From positions 91,523,991-91,587,990 of the forward strand of contig CM031857.1 of NCBI GenBank assembly GCA_018697195.1: a stretch of 64,000 nucleotides of DNA, read 5' to 3'. The notes below the pieces were generated by a model. That model was given only the letters and a program-made list of their open reading frames with translations. It was not told the DNA's origin and did no database searches. The number at the start of each line of letters is the position of its first letter. The first letter of the stretch is position 1. Below, piece after piece: positions 49,252-61,830 of the stretch. The translations under genes were made by a program, and so were the position numbers. This DNA is from Certhia americana (lineage: Eukaryota; Chordata; Aves; Passeriformes; Certhiidae).

Positions 49252-51784
49252 GTAAATCCCCGGATCGAGTGGAAAGTTTGCTGCGGAAGTTTGCAAGCTG
49301 CTTACAGCGAACCTCTGCAAGGGACCCTTTCTGTACCACACCACTTTGCCCGTAACTCACCGAGTCACTCTCCTGAGGCCCCACAGCAGGAATGAACTTG
49401 CAGCGCTTCTAAATACTGGAGCACTAAAAAAATCAGGCTCATTACCTGGACACATGGCTTCTCATTACTTCATTGCTTCAGATGCCAGATCCCTTGATGC
49501 TGCAGATCGGCTCAAAAATTTGAAGTACTCCTTCTTTTTTTCCCCCCTTTCCCTTTTTCTTTCTTTTGCTCATTCTTAAGAAAAAAGTAAAAACCAACAA
49601 AAAAAGGATACTTGACTAAAGTTAGCTTAAATTTGTTAAGAATAAAACTGGTATAAATGTTTATTTCGACTTCCTCGTGCAGCAGTGTACCGAAACCCAG
49701 CCCGCCCAAGCCTCTTTAGCAATGGAGTGGTTTATTTAATTTGTCAGTATAATAGAAGCAGCTGAGTGAGAGACAGAGAATGCAGTGTGGTATAAAAGAA
49801 ACAAAGGCTAAAAGTACCACTATTTTGATTCCCTTTTTAAAATTACTTCCAAAGTGTGGTATCTATTGTGAAGAATAATGCTGAACAAAGCACAGTGTCT
49901 TGGCAATATTCACAGAGCTCATTCACAGAGCCAGTTCTGTCTGTACATTCAGAGGTAGAATACACTTATAAATGATGCATTGGAAGGACTATAGTTCCTA
50001 TTGTATTCCCAGTGTAAACAAAAAGACAGACAGAAGCTGAATGGCATATGGGCAGCAGGGCCACACTTTATTCAACCATTCCAGCACCATTGTGAAGGTA
50101 AAATGGAATGGGAGTTCTCTCTTCAAATCCAGTGAACACGTTTTGGGTTAGCTAACAGTTTATATATATAAAACACAGATCTGGTTGTACTTTTGTATAC
50201 TTCTGTGGAAAAGTGATCTTTAAAGCAATCTAAAATAGGGATTGCTGTCAAGTTTTGGAGGGCATTCCCAGTAGGATTATGTAGCCTCTGGAGAAGACTG
50301 TCCGAAAGAGGTCCTGTGTGGTGGGTGCTTGATGCATAGAACCAAAATAGCCTGAAACAGCAGTAGCAAAAGCTGACAAGGAGACTGAGGTGCTCAGGAT
50401 CTGGCCTACCTGGAAAAAGATATGCTATTGGAAGGGGCTTTCTTTGTGTGGACTGCAGTCTATTCTCCTTTTCCCACCATTATGCCCTGTTTGTTAAGCA
50501 GCAAAGACAGTCTGTTCCTGCATAAGGAGATTGGGAATTGGAAACTTTGCCAGATGATCATAAATCGCCTTTACTAAGTCAGGCATTGTCCCTGCTGAAC
50601 AGTTTATGGTCAGAGAAAGCCTCTTCACTTTGTTTGAGGGGAAGAAAAAAACACTCCTGTGGAGGAAATATTAAAATTAGACATGCCCTTTCTGCCCTTG
50701 CTGTGTCAGTTGATGCCAGGAAGTTTTATGATCACTAGCTCCTCTCCCACCCTTTGTATTTTCTGCTGTTACATAAAAGCTCACGTGCTGAAACTACTCA
50801 CAGGATTCAGTCTTTCTGATTCATGCAGGCAATGCTTGTGTCTGTGTGATACAGCATATCTGCTGCACATCACATCACACTCCTTGGTTGTATTTGGAGG
50901 GATTTGCATGAGTAGGGCAAAGGGACCAGTCTGCTTTTGCTTTTTTTTTTTTTTTTTTGGTTGGTCCTGTTGTATTTACTCATTGCTCACCATGGGTGAT
51001 TACTGATTGAGTAGATTAGGAATTGCATGTTTGGTTTTCTCTGATGGCTGTTTTGTGCTCAGTACAGTTGGGGCCAGTTGGGATTTCACACCTGTTGGAA
51101 GTCACTGGAGAATAGTGTCCTTTGGGAGCTGAGGGAGGGTTCCAGTTGGTATGGGAGCCATCTGGAGGTAAGCTTGCCTGACCTGTTCTGGAATTACAAA
51201 GCCTGGCAGAATGTGCTTTCTTGTGATGTGATGGAGCTTTTGCAAGTTTCTGCCTTGGATAAGTCACTGCCTTATCCAGATCTAAGATGATAATATAAAT
51301 ATAAGAAGGATCCTGATGAGGATTACTCAGCTTGATCCCTAAAGCTGAGTGCAAGCCTCTCTTTATGAGTATTTATAGTCTTTAATTAAAATCAGATCTG
51401 GAAAGTCTGTGTCCCTGAGCACTTTGCTAAATTCTTTGATTCTATTCACAAGAAAATAGTACTTGGATTAAAGTATGTTTGATGTTTCCAGGAAAAGACC
51501 CAACAAATACCATGTTTTCACTGAGAGCTGCTGTCTGCCAGAACTGATGCCAAGAACCCCAGAGTATTTTAGTGACTGTGCTTAGATGTCAGCCTTGATT
51601 GCAGATGTTTGTGTCCTCCCACTAGGTTTTTCTCCATGAGGATCAGGTTAGCAACAGTTGAAGCTGTTAGAGTTTGCAGCTGATGTAGTACCATGGTCAG
51701 AGCTTGACCTAAAGTCTGTTAGTGCATTTCATGAACCCCCTTGCACAGCATATGGCTGAAGGAGTGGGAAAAAAACAAAGGCAA
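49252..51784. other. Unique non-coding stretch
   Basis: No gene recognised. A T run lies at 50941-50958. A good donor (GGAG|GTAAGC) occurs at 51168 without a convincing acceptor before it. Frames at 50659-51006 and 51016-51354 have no family features. Confidence 0.5.
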
Positions 51785-51840
51785 GAAGGAAGGCAGGCAG
51801 GCAGGCAAGCAGGCAGGAAGGCAGGAAGGAAGGAAGAAGA
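51785..51840. repeat. GAAG/GGCA microsatellite
   Basis: Mixed AAGG and CAGG tetranucleotide units in tandem. The minus-strand frame at 51719-51910 encodes a Leu/Pro/Ala/Cys repeat from it and is not a gene. Confidence 0.9.
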
Positions 51841-52130
51841 GAAAATGGGTGAGGAGTGAGTGATCAAAAGGAAAGAGCTTGGAACTTGAAGAAGACTTGG
51901 ACAGACTCACTACAGTTCAGAAGGTATATATATTCTCTTGTCAGCTGGATAGAAATTATGCCATTTTGTGCTGTAAATTAGAGATGCAGAGGGACACATT
52001 TTGCCTACTAGAAATCTACTTTAAATAACATTTAAAAACACAAAGCAATGATGTATGTGTGGAAATTCACAATTTTTTGAGTGTCCTTTACTCAGTGCCT
52101 CAGGTAGGCAGACATATTTCTATTCTTGAG

Positions 52131-52678
52131 TGTTTAGCACCAGTTGGCTGCTAAGCACCATGCAGCCTCTTGTTTACTGCCCCCCATCCTCAGTGGGATG
52201 GGAAGGAGAATTGGAACAAACTTAAAACTGATAGGCTGAGATAAGAACAGCTTAAAATCTGAAGTAAAATATGCTACTATTAGTACTACTACTAATTGTA
52301 ATGAAAAAGAAAAAGAGAGCAGAATAAAACTCAAGACAAACAAGTGATGCACAATATCACGACCCACTGACTGATGCCCAGCCTGTTTTCAACCAGTAAT
52401 CAGTGCATCCCAGCCAATTAAGACCAGTTTATGTACTGAGCATGACATTCTCTGGCATGGAATATCCCTTTGGCCAGTTCAGGTCAGTTGTCCTGACTAT
52501 GCTCTCTCCTGGCTTCTTGTGCAGCTCCTCAGTGGCAGAGCATGGGAAACTGAAAACTACTGAGCAACAACCAAAACATCAGCATGCTAGCAACATTGTT
52601 CTTGTGCTAAATCCAAAACACAGCATTGTACCAGATACTAGGAATAAAATTAACTCCATCCCAGCTGAAACCAGGACA
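52131..52678 (-). mobile_element. Solo LTR of an avian endogenous retrovirus with target duplication
   Basis: The plus strand opens TGTTTAGCACCAGTTGGCTG and closes with CCAGCTGAAACCAGGACA. Between lie GTGGGATGGGAAGGAGAA, ACTGAGCATGACATTC, GGAATATCCCTTTGGCCAGT and TAAAATTAACTCCATCCCAG. On the minus strand the element therefore starts TGTCCTGGTTTCAGCTGGGA, the start I know from a very common neoavian/passerine LTR. A degraded TATA-like ACATAAAC precedes the poly-A-signal side in that orientation, supporting the minus strand. The flanking bases are TTGAG on the left and CTGAG on the right, a 5-bp target duplication with one change. No internal retroviral genes remain, so it is a solo LTR of 548 bp. 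The frame at 52403-52690 lies in the LTR and is not a gene. Confidence 0.92.
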
Positions 52679-55600
52679 CTGAGAGATTAATTAAAGATGA
52701 ACAGTTGCCGATTGGACACCACAGAACGAGGGACAAAAAGTTATTGCTGAAGACACAGGTGTGTCTTTAGAGGTCATGGAATTTGGACAGGTAATACAGA
52801 CTTGTCAGACACTTATCACAATCAGTGATAAAATACTGAATTTCAAAATAAGACAGCCTTTGCCAATGTTTTCTAAATCTATCACCCCTAGATATTTCAG
52901 AAAAGGCTGCTGAGTCTTCACATAGAAGGGACCTCTGCACATTTCTGCACAGTAGATGGAATAAGTATGAGCTAAGTATCTATACAAATTTGTTATTTTA
53001 TTTGGCATGTCAGTATATATTTTTTCTGTGGCTATGCTATGAAAATGAAAAATAATCTCTTTTTCAGTCCCTCCTATTATGACTGCAGGATTCCAATACA
53101 GATATAGTCATCACTATTATAGCTTAGGGTATTAGAAGTAAAGATGAAACCAGCTCACAAGATCTAAAAATTTTCAGTGGAACAAAATATTACTTGGTGT
53201 TCTGGACATAAGAATGAAAATTTGTATTTGTTTTGGACCACCAAAGATTCCTGTTAAGGTAATAAAGAATTATCTATAACCTGGTACAGAGAAAAAGATG
53301 TCTAATCAGCTACTACATCACTACCATTCAATGTGTTCTGAAAGACAACATTCTTTTTATGACGGTCTAGCGCTTAAATTCTTCAAGACATAAGTGAAAA
53401 CCCATGATAGTTGTTCTTTTAGAAAGAAAAAATTGTGCTGTGAACAGGCAATAGATTCTAGAAGCTGAATTTCAGTGACTACCCTAGCACACTGAACATT
53501 TTATTGGAGTGCTGGTGGAAATGTTAGAGAAAATATTAAAGGAAGACACTTTATGGTGAAGATTTTAATGCCATTTAGGTAACATGGTTCTTAGAAATGT
53601 GTTTGTCAGGGAACAGGAACAAAAACTCCTACTTTGTATGGCCTATTAAAACAAAAATAGTTTAATTCAAATTTCGCTACTTTCTATCCACAAAAAGACC
53701 AAGAAAAATTTAGAGAAATAATTTTTTGGAGAAATTGCATGGGGATTACTTTTGAATTACAAATACATCCAAGAAAATTATAAGATGATTGAAAATAATT
53801 CATTAATAGATAAAGACTGAAATAATTTAATACATTATTCATGATACATTATTCTCTCAGCTCCCTTGTTGATGACCTTCTGGTTACTTTTTTTTTACAG
53901 TGCTAGTGGAAGCTATTCTTTCTAAACGAATATCCAGATTTCCTGACATAGCTAAAATAATAAAATGTGGACATCATTGTACAGAAAAAGCATGTTTTAT
54001 CTTTTGCCAGTGATTATAAAACTTCTAGCATCATGTCAAACTGGTATTATTTCTGATTTTTATCAGTGTAACTAAGCTTAGAAAAGTGTCTTTTCACCTC
54101 AGAGGTGATACAGCTTCCATTTGTTTTCCTTTGTAAATTTGTACTTTATGAACAATTTCCTCAAACACTGCTCTAAGTAAACATTTAATGGTCTAATGGC
54201 ACTTCATTCAGTACAGTTTTTATCAGCACACAGGTGAAGACACTATGCATACTGAGGAAACAAGCAGTTTCAGGAAGAGTGGCTGGGTGAAAGCCTGTCT
54301 TTCTATGGACTCCTATCCTACATTCCTACAGCACCATGCTGTAAAGAATCTGCTTTTCCTTCCTGTGTCCAGTGATGTCCCCTCCCCAGTGGCCTTAGCC
54401 CCTCCCCAGGTCCTCAAGGAATCACCTTCCTCATGTCTGCATGCAGTTCTTCTCCACTAAGTCACTTTTACTATATTTTGATCTCCCTCCACCATTTCTT
54501 ACAATGCCATACAATGTCCCAGATTTTTTAAGGTCCTTTAGGATAAGCCTTCTACAGATCACCAGTTTCCTTAGTTCCCTCTTCTGTCTCCAACTACCAG
54601 CTGAACAAGAGGCAGCATGTTGTGTGGGTGATTCTGTGCTGCATCTGTGCTTATTAACTTCACGGTGTTTATTTACTGCTTTCTGAAGAGAGAACATCTG
54701 TGCATATACTGCAATCTTCTGTCATTGGTGGGTAGGGATTGATTTGGATTTCTTGCCTCTTCATAGCGGCTGCTTTCCTTGAAACAAGAAAAATTTGGTA
54801 TCTCTGAGACACTCTGGGTTAGACTTGGCAAAATCTAGTAAAGATGAAAGGGAGATAGATATTTGAAGAGCAAAGATGTATAAGGCTACTCATTTTAGGA
54901 ATCCAGGCTCAAATATGCTTAATAGGTAGAGAGCATTTGAGGCCGTTAAGCGTACCAACTTCTATCCATTTGTTTCTCACCTCATTTTGACTCTGTCTTC
55001 ACCATTTTTTGACCTCCAGCAAAACAGAATAATACATGGAACAAACTGTAGGGTTTTTATTGCCAGTCCTCCATCCTTCACTGGACTGCCTTGTAAATGG
55101 ACATATGCCATTCTAGTGTTTTTTTTGTTTTGTTTTGTTTTCATCTCTTCTCTCTCCCCTAACTCCCTTCTCTCTGCCACTGTTTTATAAAGTTTTTTAT
55201 AGTGTTTTTTCCTTCTTTCCTAACTACATTATATTAAAGCATCTTTGTTCCAGTCCTTTCTATTGCTGCCTCAGTTAATCCTTTCTTTATTACAGAATGT
55301 GGATTCTTGCACTTTTATTCATTAAGTAGCTGTTACCTTACTTTCATTTTATATCCTTGCAAAGAATGTTTCTATTTTAACCACCTATTTTCTCCCCCTG
55401 CTTTATTTTTTCTCCATTTTTTAATTCCTTTCCCTTATCCTTTAGCTTTCTGTATTCTTTCCTTGTCAACCAAGCCCCGTTTCCTGTAGTAAAAAATCTG
55501 ACAGGTAAATATTATTGCTACCTTGTGTGTTCTGTTTGATAGATTCTTGTTTGAAAGAACATTATGTTTGTTTACAAAATGTCTGAATGCTACCAGCTGT

Positions 55601-55892
55601 TGAACTAATGTGAGCAAGTTTTCAAAGTTCTCTCTTCCACAAGAAGATTGATTCCTTCCTTCCTACAATACAAAAAGTAAAGCAAATTAATAAGTCGGAA
55701 TTAAACTGAAGATTATAATATTTTTCACTTGAAGGATCATTTTCTGCCAGGTATTTTATGTAGATGGGTAAAAGTAAGTGCAACAAATGTTACCTTTCTT
55801 GGCATAAGAGCTCAGATTGTGTAAGAGCCTAGCAGGAGGGAATTTTCTGTCCTAAATTCCTATTCTGTATTTGACTCCACACAGATCTGGGG
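52679..55892. other. Unique AT-rich non-coding stretch
   Basis: No gene or named repeat recognised. A C/T-rich strand-asymmetric segment occupies about 55.19-55.48 kb. Antisense frame pairs at 54431-54697/54441-54686 and 54977-55180/54987-55190 have no family features. Confidence 0.5.
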
Positions 55893-56014
55893 AAAAAAAA
55901 AAAAAAAAAAAAAAAAGAAAAAANNNNNNNNNNNNNNNNNNNNNNNNNNNNNNNNNNNNNNNNNNNNNNNNNNNNNNNNNNNNNNNNNNNNNNNNNNNNN
56001 NNNNNNNNNNNNNN
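55893..56014. other. Poly-A run followed by a 91-base assembly gap
   Basis: A run of 24 A (55893-55916), one G and further A lead into N bases from 55924 to 56014. The gap probably reflects a homopolymer-rich tract that failed to assemble, and its true length is unknown. Frames crossing it are meaningless. Confidence 0.98.
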
Positions 56015-57644
56015 CAGAGGGTAGATATTTGCAGCTATGTGTTTCACCATGCTGCTCTTGCAGGTTTTTTCCATTGATTCCTTTGCTTTGTATGTTAGTT
56101 GTCTTTTCTGGAATGAGAATTTTTCTCTTACATACCACCTACTCTGAAAACAGAGTATCAGAAAATCAAAGGTAGAAATGCTAAAAGTTGTTTTCATGGG
56201 ATAACAGACCAATTGTATAATTCCCCATTTCCTTAAACTGTATTTACTTTGGGAAAAAATAAACACTTTACAGCATTAGGAATATTAAATTGTTAAATAA
56301 AATCCCAAAGGAATCTACTGGGACAAACCCATTAGTCTTGCATTGGGCAAATGTGATAGCAGGTCACACTTCCCTGGGGCTGTAATAGATGGTAATAGTT
56401 GAAGAGTGGTAGGCAGCAGAGGAATTCTTCCTAGATACAGAAGCCAGCTTGATCTTAATGCATCTAAGGATTTGACTGCAATTAATCAGTGTATATACTG
56501 AAGCAGCAATGTAATGTTGATTGTTTTAGCAAGGCTACCACTCATTATGCTGAGACTGTGCATACAGTTTAAGGTCTGCTATGGTGCATTTAGAGTGGAG
56601 TCTTGCAGAGAAAACACAGTTTGATTTCCATGGTCTGCCTTGTCTCATCTTTGCATGGAAAGAAAGGAAAAAAGTAGCAAGCATTCCTTTCAAATCATGG
56701 ATATGTTTTCTGGATATACATTGGTTTTCCCCTTATGTGCATAGAAGAAACTCGTTCCTTCAAGTTGTGGGGCTTCAGATGTACTTCAGATGTACATAGC
56801 TTCTGCTATGTATGCTGCTTGGAATTCCTTCTGTAAGACTGTGGTGTGTGCTAGAGACGTACCTTCTTACTTTAAAAATTTGCAGCGTTCCCTGAGTCTT
56901 TACTGTCCTTTCTGGTACATCCCGTGGCGCCTGTCTCTAGTGGCTGTTTTTCAGGAATAGTGAAGGCCAAGAATTCCTGTAAAGCTGGGCTATGAAACAG
57001 TGGTTTTGCTGAGTAAGGACCAGTGGACCAATCACCCAGAACACTCTTTGTGCTGTTGATGCACCATGGACTTGCAGCAATTCTCTTCCTTTCTCCAGCC
57101 ACGTTGGCAGTGACTGGAGATTGTTTAACACAGATTATCCAGGAGAGGAACAAGAACCATTATTTCTGTTCTACTATTAAAGCTGCAGTTTAAAAAGAAA
57201 AACACCTGTAATAGTGTCAATTACTAAGCAACAGCACTTCAATATACAAGTGGCTGTGGTTGGTGGACAAATGAATTTTAAAAATTAAGGGTAAGTGATG
57301 GCAATAAAAGACTTTTAAAAAAAGGTTATGTCGTTGCCTTTTTCCTCTAGAATGTGTTTTATTAAGTTTACCTTTGCATAGATTAGAAGTATCATACATT
57401 TTAAAGCCAGAAAGAGCTATTGCAGTCAGGTGTTATGACAACTGGTGTAGCACATGAAGTTGACTTTGTAGAATGAGTTTTATTTGGTGTAATAAATACT
57501 TTATAAAGTGTCAAGTCTTAAGTAAAAATATCCAGCATCAGAAAATCAGCCATAGCTATAGACTGTTAAAGCAACTAGCTATGTTTTCTGTTGAGGACAA
57601 ATACACTGTTCCTAAACTATTTGTCACCCTTTAACTTTGTACGC
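56015..57644. other. Unique non-coding stretch
   Basis: No gene recognised. An 11-bp tandem word (CTTCAGATGTA) occurs at about 56773-56795. Frames at 56581-56799 and 56872-57153 lack family features. Confidence 0.5.
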
Positions 57645-58085
57645 TGTAGTTGGAAGAGTTCTCCACTAACATATTTTATCTTCTTGTGTATATACTTTAA
57701 AACTGTCATCAAGTCACTTCTTAATCTCCTTTTTTCAGTTAAACTCATTGAATTTCTCTTACTCTAAATCATATTTCCAAGTTTTAAAATTTTATTCTTT
57801 TAGTTCCTTAAATCGCCTCTTATTTGTTCTTCTTTTTCTTGAACTGAGGACATGACAACCAAGCAGAAAATCTATCTAGCAGTCCTACTTTCTTCTCTAA
57901 TATCTTTATGAATTGAAGGTATGTACTAGTACTTTACTTTAGTAGTGGATTGAGAGTTTCTGTTCAATTTGCTACCCATCACGACCCTTAAGTCTTTTCC
58001 AGGATAGTTTTTCCAAGTATGGAGAATTCTAATCTTCAAATGATCTCCCAGCTCTATATTTTGGAAGAACTTTCCTTTGCTACTA
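57645..58085 (-). mobile_element. Ancient CR1 LINE fragment (ORF2 3' region)
   Basis: The plus strand retains diverged reverse-complement CR1 words in the right order: AAACTGTCATCAAGTCACTTCTTAATCTCC, then AACTCATTGAATTTCTCTTACTCTAAATCATATTTCCAA, then the TTGAACTGAGGACATGACAACC region, and then CTACCCATCACGACCCTTAAGTCTTTTCCAGGATAG. These match the old reptile/bird CR1 consensus from the 'strand-end' block to the ACGACCCCCAA-type block. Heavy divergence and small indels point to an insertion far older than the copy at 39.3 kb. The right edge may extend further but cannot be followed. Confidence 0.7.
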
Positions 58086-60639
58086 ATCCATTTTCATCTT
58101 CAGGGCAGATTATTTTACAATTTTAAGACATCCACTAATCTTACACTGCTGTGAATTGTCCTGTCCAAACTATGTTGTAAAAGAATCCTGCTATTTGAAG
58201 AACTTTTAAAAATGTCATTCATGTCTGATGCAGTTTTGAACTTTGAGAAAGGACCTGCACTCACTGTGAAACATATTAAGAAAGTATTTGACTGAATATT
58301 AAGTATCTTTAATGAAGGATTGGCCAATAGTTTGTGACTTCTGAGATGTATAATCTTCCTTTTTAATCTTTTTAATAATCTTCCTTGTCCATAAAGCTAT
58401 CCCTTTTCTGAAAGTTTCTAGCCCATATATAAAAGCTCAAGACATTCCAAGGGACTTTTCCTCTCAGTTTTTCTGAGCCCAAAGAATAATTTCCCCAAAC
58501 ACCTAATTCATAACTAACCCCTTCTTCACACATTGTTTTTGTTTCTGTTCCCATTCCTTTTGTCTTCTATTCCAGTCCCCAAATGATCTTCCTCTCCTCA
58601 CTTCCCTTCTTAGTCTGATAGCATCATGGTCTGGAGGAAGACTGAGTTAGGAGAGGCTACATAGTTAAGGAATGGAGGAAGGAGAGCATGGAGAGATGCC
58701 AGTTGTGGAGTTCTGGAGCCAGCTGAAGTGATTGATCACAGCACTCTCAACTGCCTGTCTGCCAGCTGAAATGCAGCTCAGAAGAGCTCAGTAGATGTTC
58801 CTGCCCTGCCTCAGGCAAAGAAACTGAAGTTAGCTCAAGTCACAGCAAGCACTGACTAAAATAATCTGTAGCAGTTTGCCTGGGATTGTGATGCACATGC
58901 ATTACTTGATTTCACTACGTCACCTCTTGTACTGGTGGGGAAACAAAACTTTTAGGATGGCAGTTTCTGAAACTGGTGTGGCTGCTGACAGAGTGAATCT
59001 GGATGAATTTGGTGAATCTTGGCTGGTTTACACACTATACCTTTACAGTTCAGCCTGGATGTCTTTGTGTGCAAACGTATTCTTACTGGCTTAAAAGTAT
59101 TTGTATTTTTGGTCTAGTTTGGAGTTCATTATATACAGTCAGCTAATAAAAGTCAGGTTAAGCTCTAGTGTATTCTCAAATTGAATGGCTGTATTTTATA
59201 GAAACTCCTACAGCACTGTAAATAAATGAAGAAAGAAAAAGTTAACAGAGATTAAATGCATGAAAATATGAAAGAAGGAATGAAATGAAGGCAACTTTTC
59301 CAATTTAACAAAGCAATTAGTTAATTCATGAGATGAAATGTGTGCCATTCTTGAAATTGTAGATTATGTACCAATTTAATCAGAAAGGTTGATCATAAAT
59401 TCTCTTTGAAGGAAGGACTTAGGACTGTGTGTGAATGCATGCTTACCTTCAAGCATACCATACCATACCATTGTTTTTGCTTGAATTCTTACATTAGGCA
59501 TATTCTTATATGCTGGAACACAGCTGCAGCATGCAGCACTGAGTCTAGTTACAACCTGATACTGCTATAACTTTATGTTGTCCTCATCTTAATACAATAA
59601 AATAGTAGAGGGGTTATTATTCTGAATTACAACCTGAATAACAAAGCATTTTAATAAAATAAAATTTTTATATCTTCAAAACAAATGAAGTTAAATTTAT
59701 TGTTTAAAAACATCTGATGGGATTCCTTTATTTCCTAAAAATAAATGATATTACAAAATATTTTACATTCTTTGTATTTTTAAGGCAAGAAGGAATTCTT
59801 ACTTTGTAGATGAAGCAATGGATGATTTAGCCAGAATACAAACCAACCAAAATCACCACAGAGGACAGGAACCCAAATAATCAAATTGTCAAATAAACAA
59901 AAGTAAAGAGCTAAAAGCATGAGGTTACTATAAGCTATTTTCTATAATAACCCTCCCACTCCTTGAAAGAAGAGAGAAAAATCACTAGTCTCTTTATAGA
60001 GTACATCAAATCTCATTTTGTTCTAATGTGTTAAAGTGCACACTGAAAAAGGCAGAGTTGACTCCTGGGGAAATAATGTTAAATCAGTTCAGAAAAACGA
60101 AGTTTGGAAAAAGACTTTCATTTTCCTTTTAGTATTGCAACAAATGTATTCATCTGCCTAGATAATCTGGCATTTTAAATAACTTCACTCTTAAGCTCTG
60201 TCAATTTGATCTCCCAAGGTTAATTGATTATTTCTACAACAGTCTTGCCAGAAAAGATCAGAGCTCTTACATCTTTCCATTAATCCTTGCTGTTCAGGGA
60301 GAGGGTGCAAAATGAGAGTACTACTATTGGCTTAAATCTTTGCAGGCTTCTTATTTCCATCCTCACACCCCACCCCCCCCCTCCCCCCCCAAAGTTGTAT
60401 CATGTCTGATTAGTTTCACATCACGGCACTCCATTTCATTAGTTTCACTGACATGGCATTTCAAGTATGGTTCTAATGATGGGAACAGCAAATCTACTGT
60501 CAAGCATCTATTGCTGGTTACCACCCAAGAGCCCTAACCCCCTATTAGGAAGGGTGCTTGAGTCAAGGGTAGGAAAGGAACAGTGAAAAATTGAACTGAT
60601 TCACTGGGAGAAAAGGCAAAAAGTTTTGAAACATCGCTC
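58086..60639. other. Unique AT-rich non-coding stretch
   Basis: No gene recognised. A C-rich low-complexity tract lies at 60368-60391. Short tandem CATAC units occur near 59455-59471. Frames at 58115-58327 and 58876-59094 have no family features. Confidence 0.5.
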
Positions 60640-60960
60640 TTCTAAAATTGTCATTCAGCATTTTGCTGCGGTAAACAACCATCAGCATGCGACACAGGCT
60701 CTCTGGGCTTTTCGAGAAGAGACAAGCTTTATCAGCAACTGCTGTCGCAGTCCTTCTTTGCAATGGCATAAGCAACACAATGGGGGATTAACCCTCACGC
60801 AAAGCACTGTGACAACTCATCAGTTGAAAAACAGAACCTGGTCAAACGGCAGCTTTTAAGTCAGCATTAAAACCGCTGGCATAGAGAATCCCTTAAAAAC
60901 AACTAGACAAAAGCCCTGCTGTGGTTTGTGGGGAACCCTTATTTATTTGAAATGATGGCA
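60640..60960. promoter_or_regulatory. Candidate conserved non-coding element
   Basis: A repeat-free block of balanced composition with intact-looking CpGs in otherwise AT-rich surroundings (GCGACACAGG, CTGTCGCAG, CCCTCACGC, CAAACGGCAG, AACCGCTGG). Retained CpG and motif-rich texture are typical of vertebrate conserved non-coding elements. Frames on both strands overlap here (60563-60778 minus, 60626-60859 plus) but do not resemble a known protein. Confidence 0.3.
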
Positions 60961-61199
60961 AATTGTGTTTTCCTGTCTGGAAACAAAAATATTTCCAGCC
61001 TGTCAAAATGCTGGAAATAATCAGAACACAGAGATTCGTTTCTGTTATCAGCCCCTTCTCTTGTTTTCCACCTCTCCTTTCCTTTTCCCTTAAATTTGTC
61101 TGGCAGTTATATCTATTAGTGGTTTCCCCTTCCTTTTGTTTTGAATGTAAATGAAGATCTGACTGGCTTAAAGAGATGTTGGTTTAAGGCACACTTATC

Positions 61200-61830
61200 A
61201 GTGAAGGTAAAAGTCTCTGCCAGTGGCACTCTTGTGAATGGAAATTGCAGTGGGTAAAATTGCCATCCTGTAGGTGGTCAGCTTTTGGCCCTTTGAGAAT
61301 GTGGAAAGCCTAGCAAGGTGTGCTGCTCCTCTTCATTTCCAGGTAAAATCATATTGTCTTAAAATCTGAAAAAAAGGGGCCACAGCTGTATTTAAGTAAT
61401 CCTGGAGGTGTCACAATCAGCAGGATTTTATCAGGTTTGGTGTATTAAATGATACAATGAAATACTAATGACCCTCTCCCTTTGCACTGGTTACACTTAG
61501 ATCAGCAACAGCAAAGTCATTTAAAATGATCCAGGGCACCAAAATTAAAACATGTGTAAATTAAACACGTGAAGTGCACAATATGTGGCAAATTAATATA
61601 GAAAATACTGAGAAATGTGCATCTTCAGGGTTTGCCTGCACACCATGATGTGACAGGTATTATTGCCCTTTGTACAATTATTTAAACCCTGTAGGAATTC
61701 CCAGTGTCAGAGTATGTCAGCATACTGTTATTAGACAAGTTTAATTAGGATCTACCCTGCTGCTCCTAACAAGTATTTAATTAACTTCTAGGCAGGGTAA
61801 TTAGCTTTAGATTGTGGCTGATTTTCTGCC
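61200..61830. promoter_or_regulatory. Candidate enhancer with TAATTA dyad
   Basis: A repeat-free block dense in homeodomain-like words. Three TAATTA cores lie close together: 61742-61747, within TTAATTAA at 61777-61784, and 61798-61803. The outer two are associated with an inverted pair TACCCTGC (61753-61760) and GCAGGGTA (61792-61799), making a loose dyad centred near the middle site. Other words include ATTTAAATA-like, CAATTATTTAAAC and ACACGTGAAG. Enhancer function is inferred from texture only. Confidence 0.3.
61321..61350 (+). other. Candidate recursive splice site
   Basis: The pyrimidine tract TGCTGCTCCTCTTCATTTCC ends in AG at 61341-61342 and is followed directly by GTAAAA. A 3' splice site therefore abuts a 5' splice site. 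The pyrimidine tract is stronger than that at 11.4 kb and the donor is weak to moderate. It may be coincidence. Confidence 0.2.

Noticed and set aside
50941..51168. Poly-T tract followed by a strong donor at 51168 as an exon
   Set aside because: The long T run is not followed by a suitable acceptor AG near its end, and the sequence between shows no coding character.
51719..51910. Minus-strand frame with Cys/Leu/Pro/Ala repeats
   Set aside because: It is a translation of the CAGG/AAGG microsatellite.
55829..56266. 145-codon minus-strand frame
   Set aside because: It runs through unknown N bases and a poly-A tract, so the frame has no meaning.
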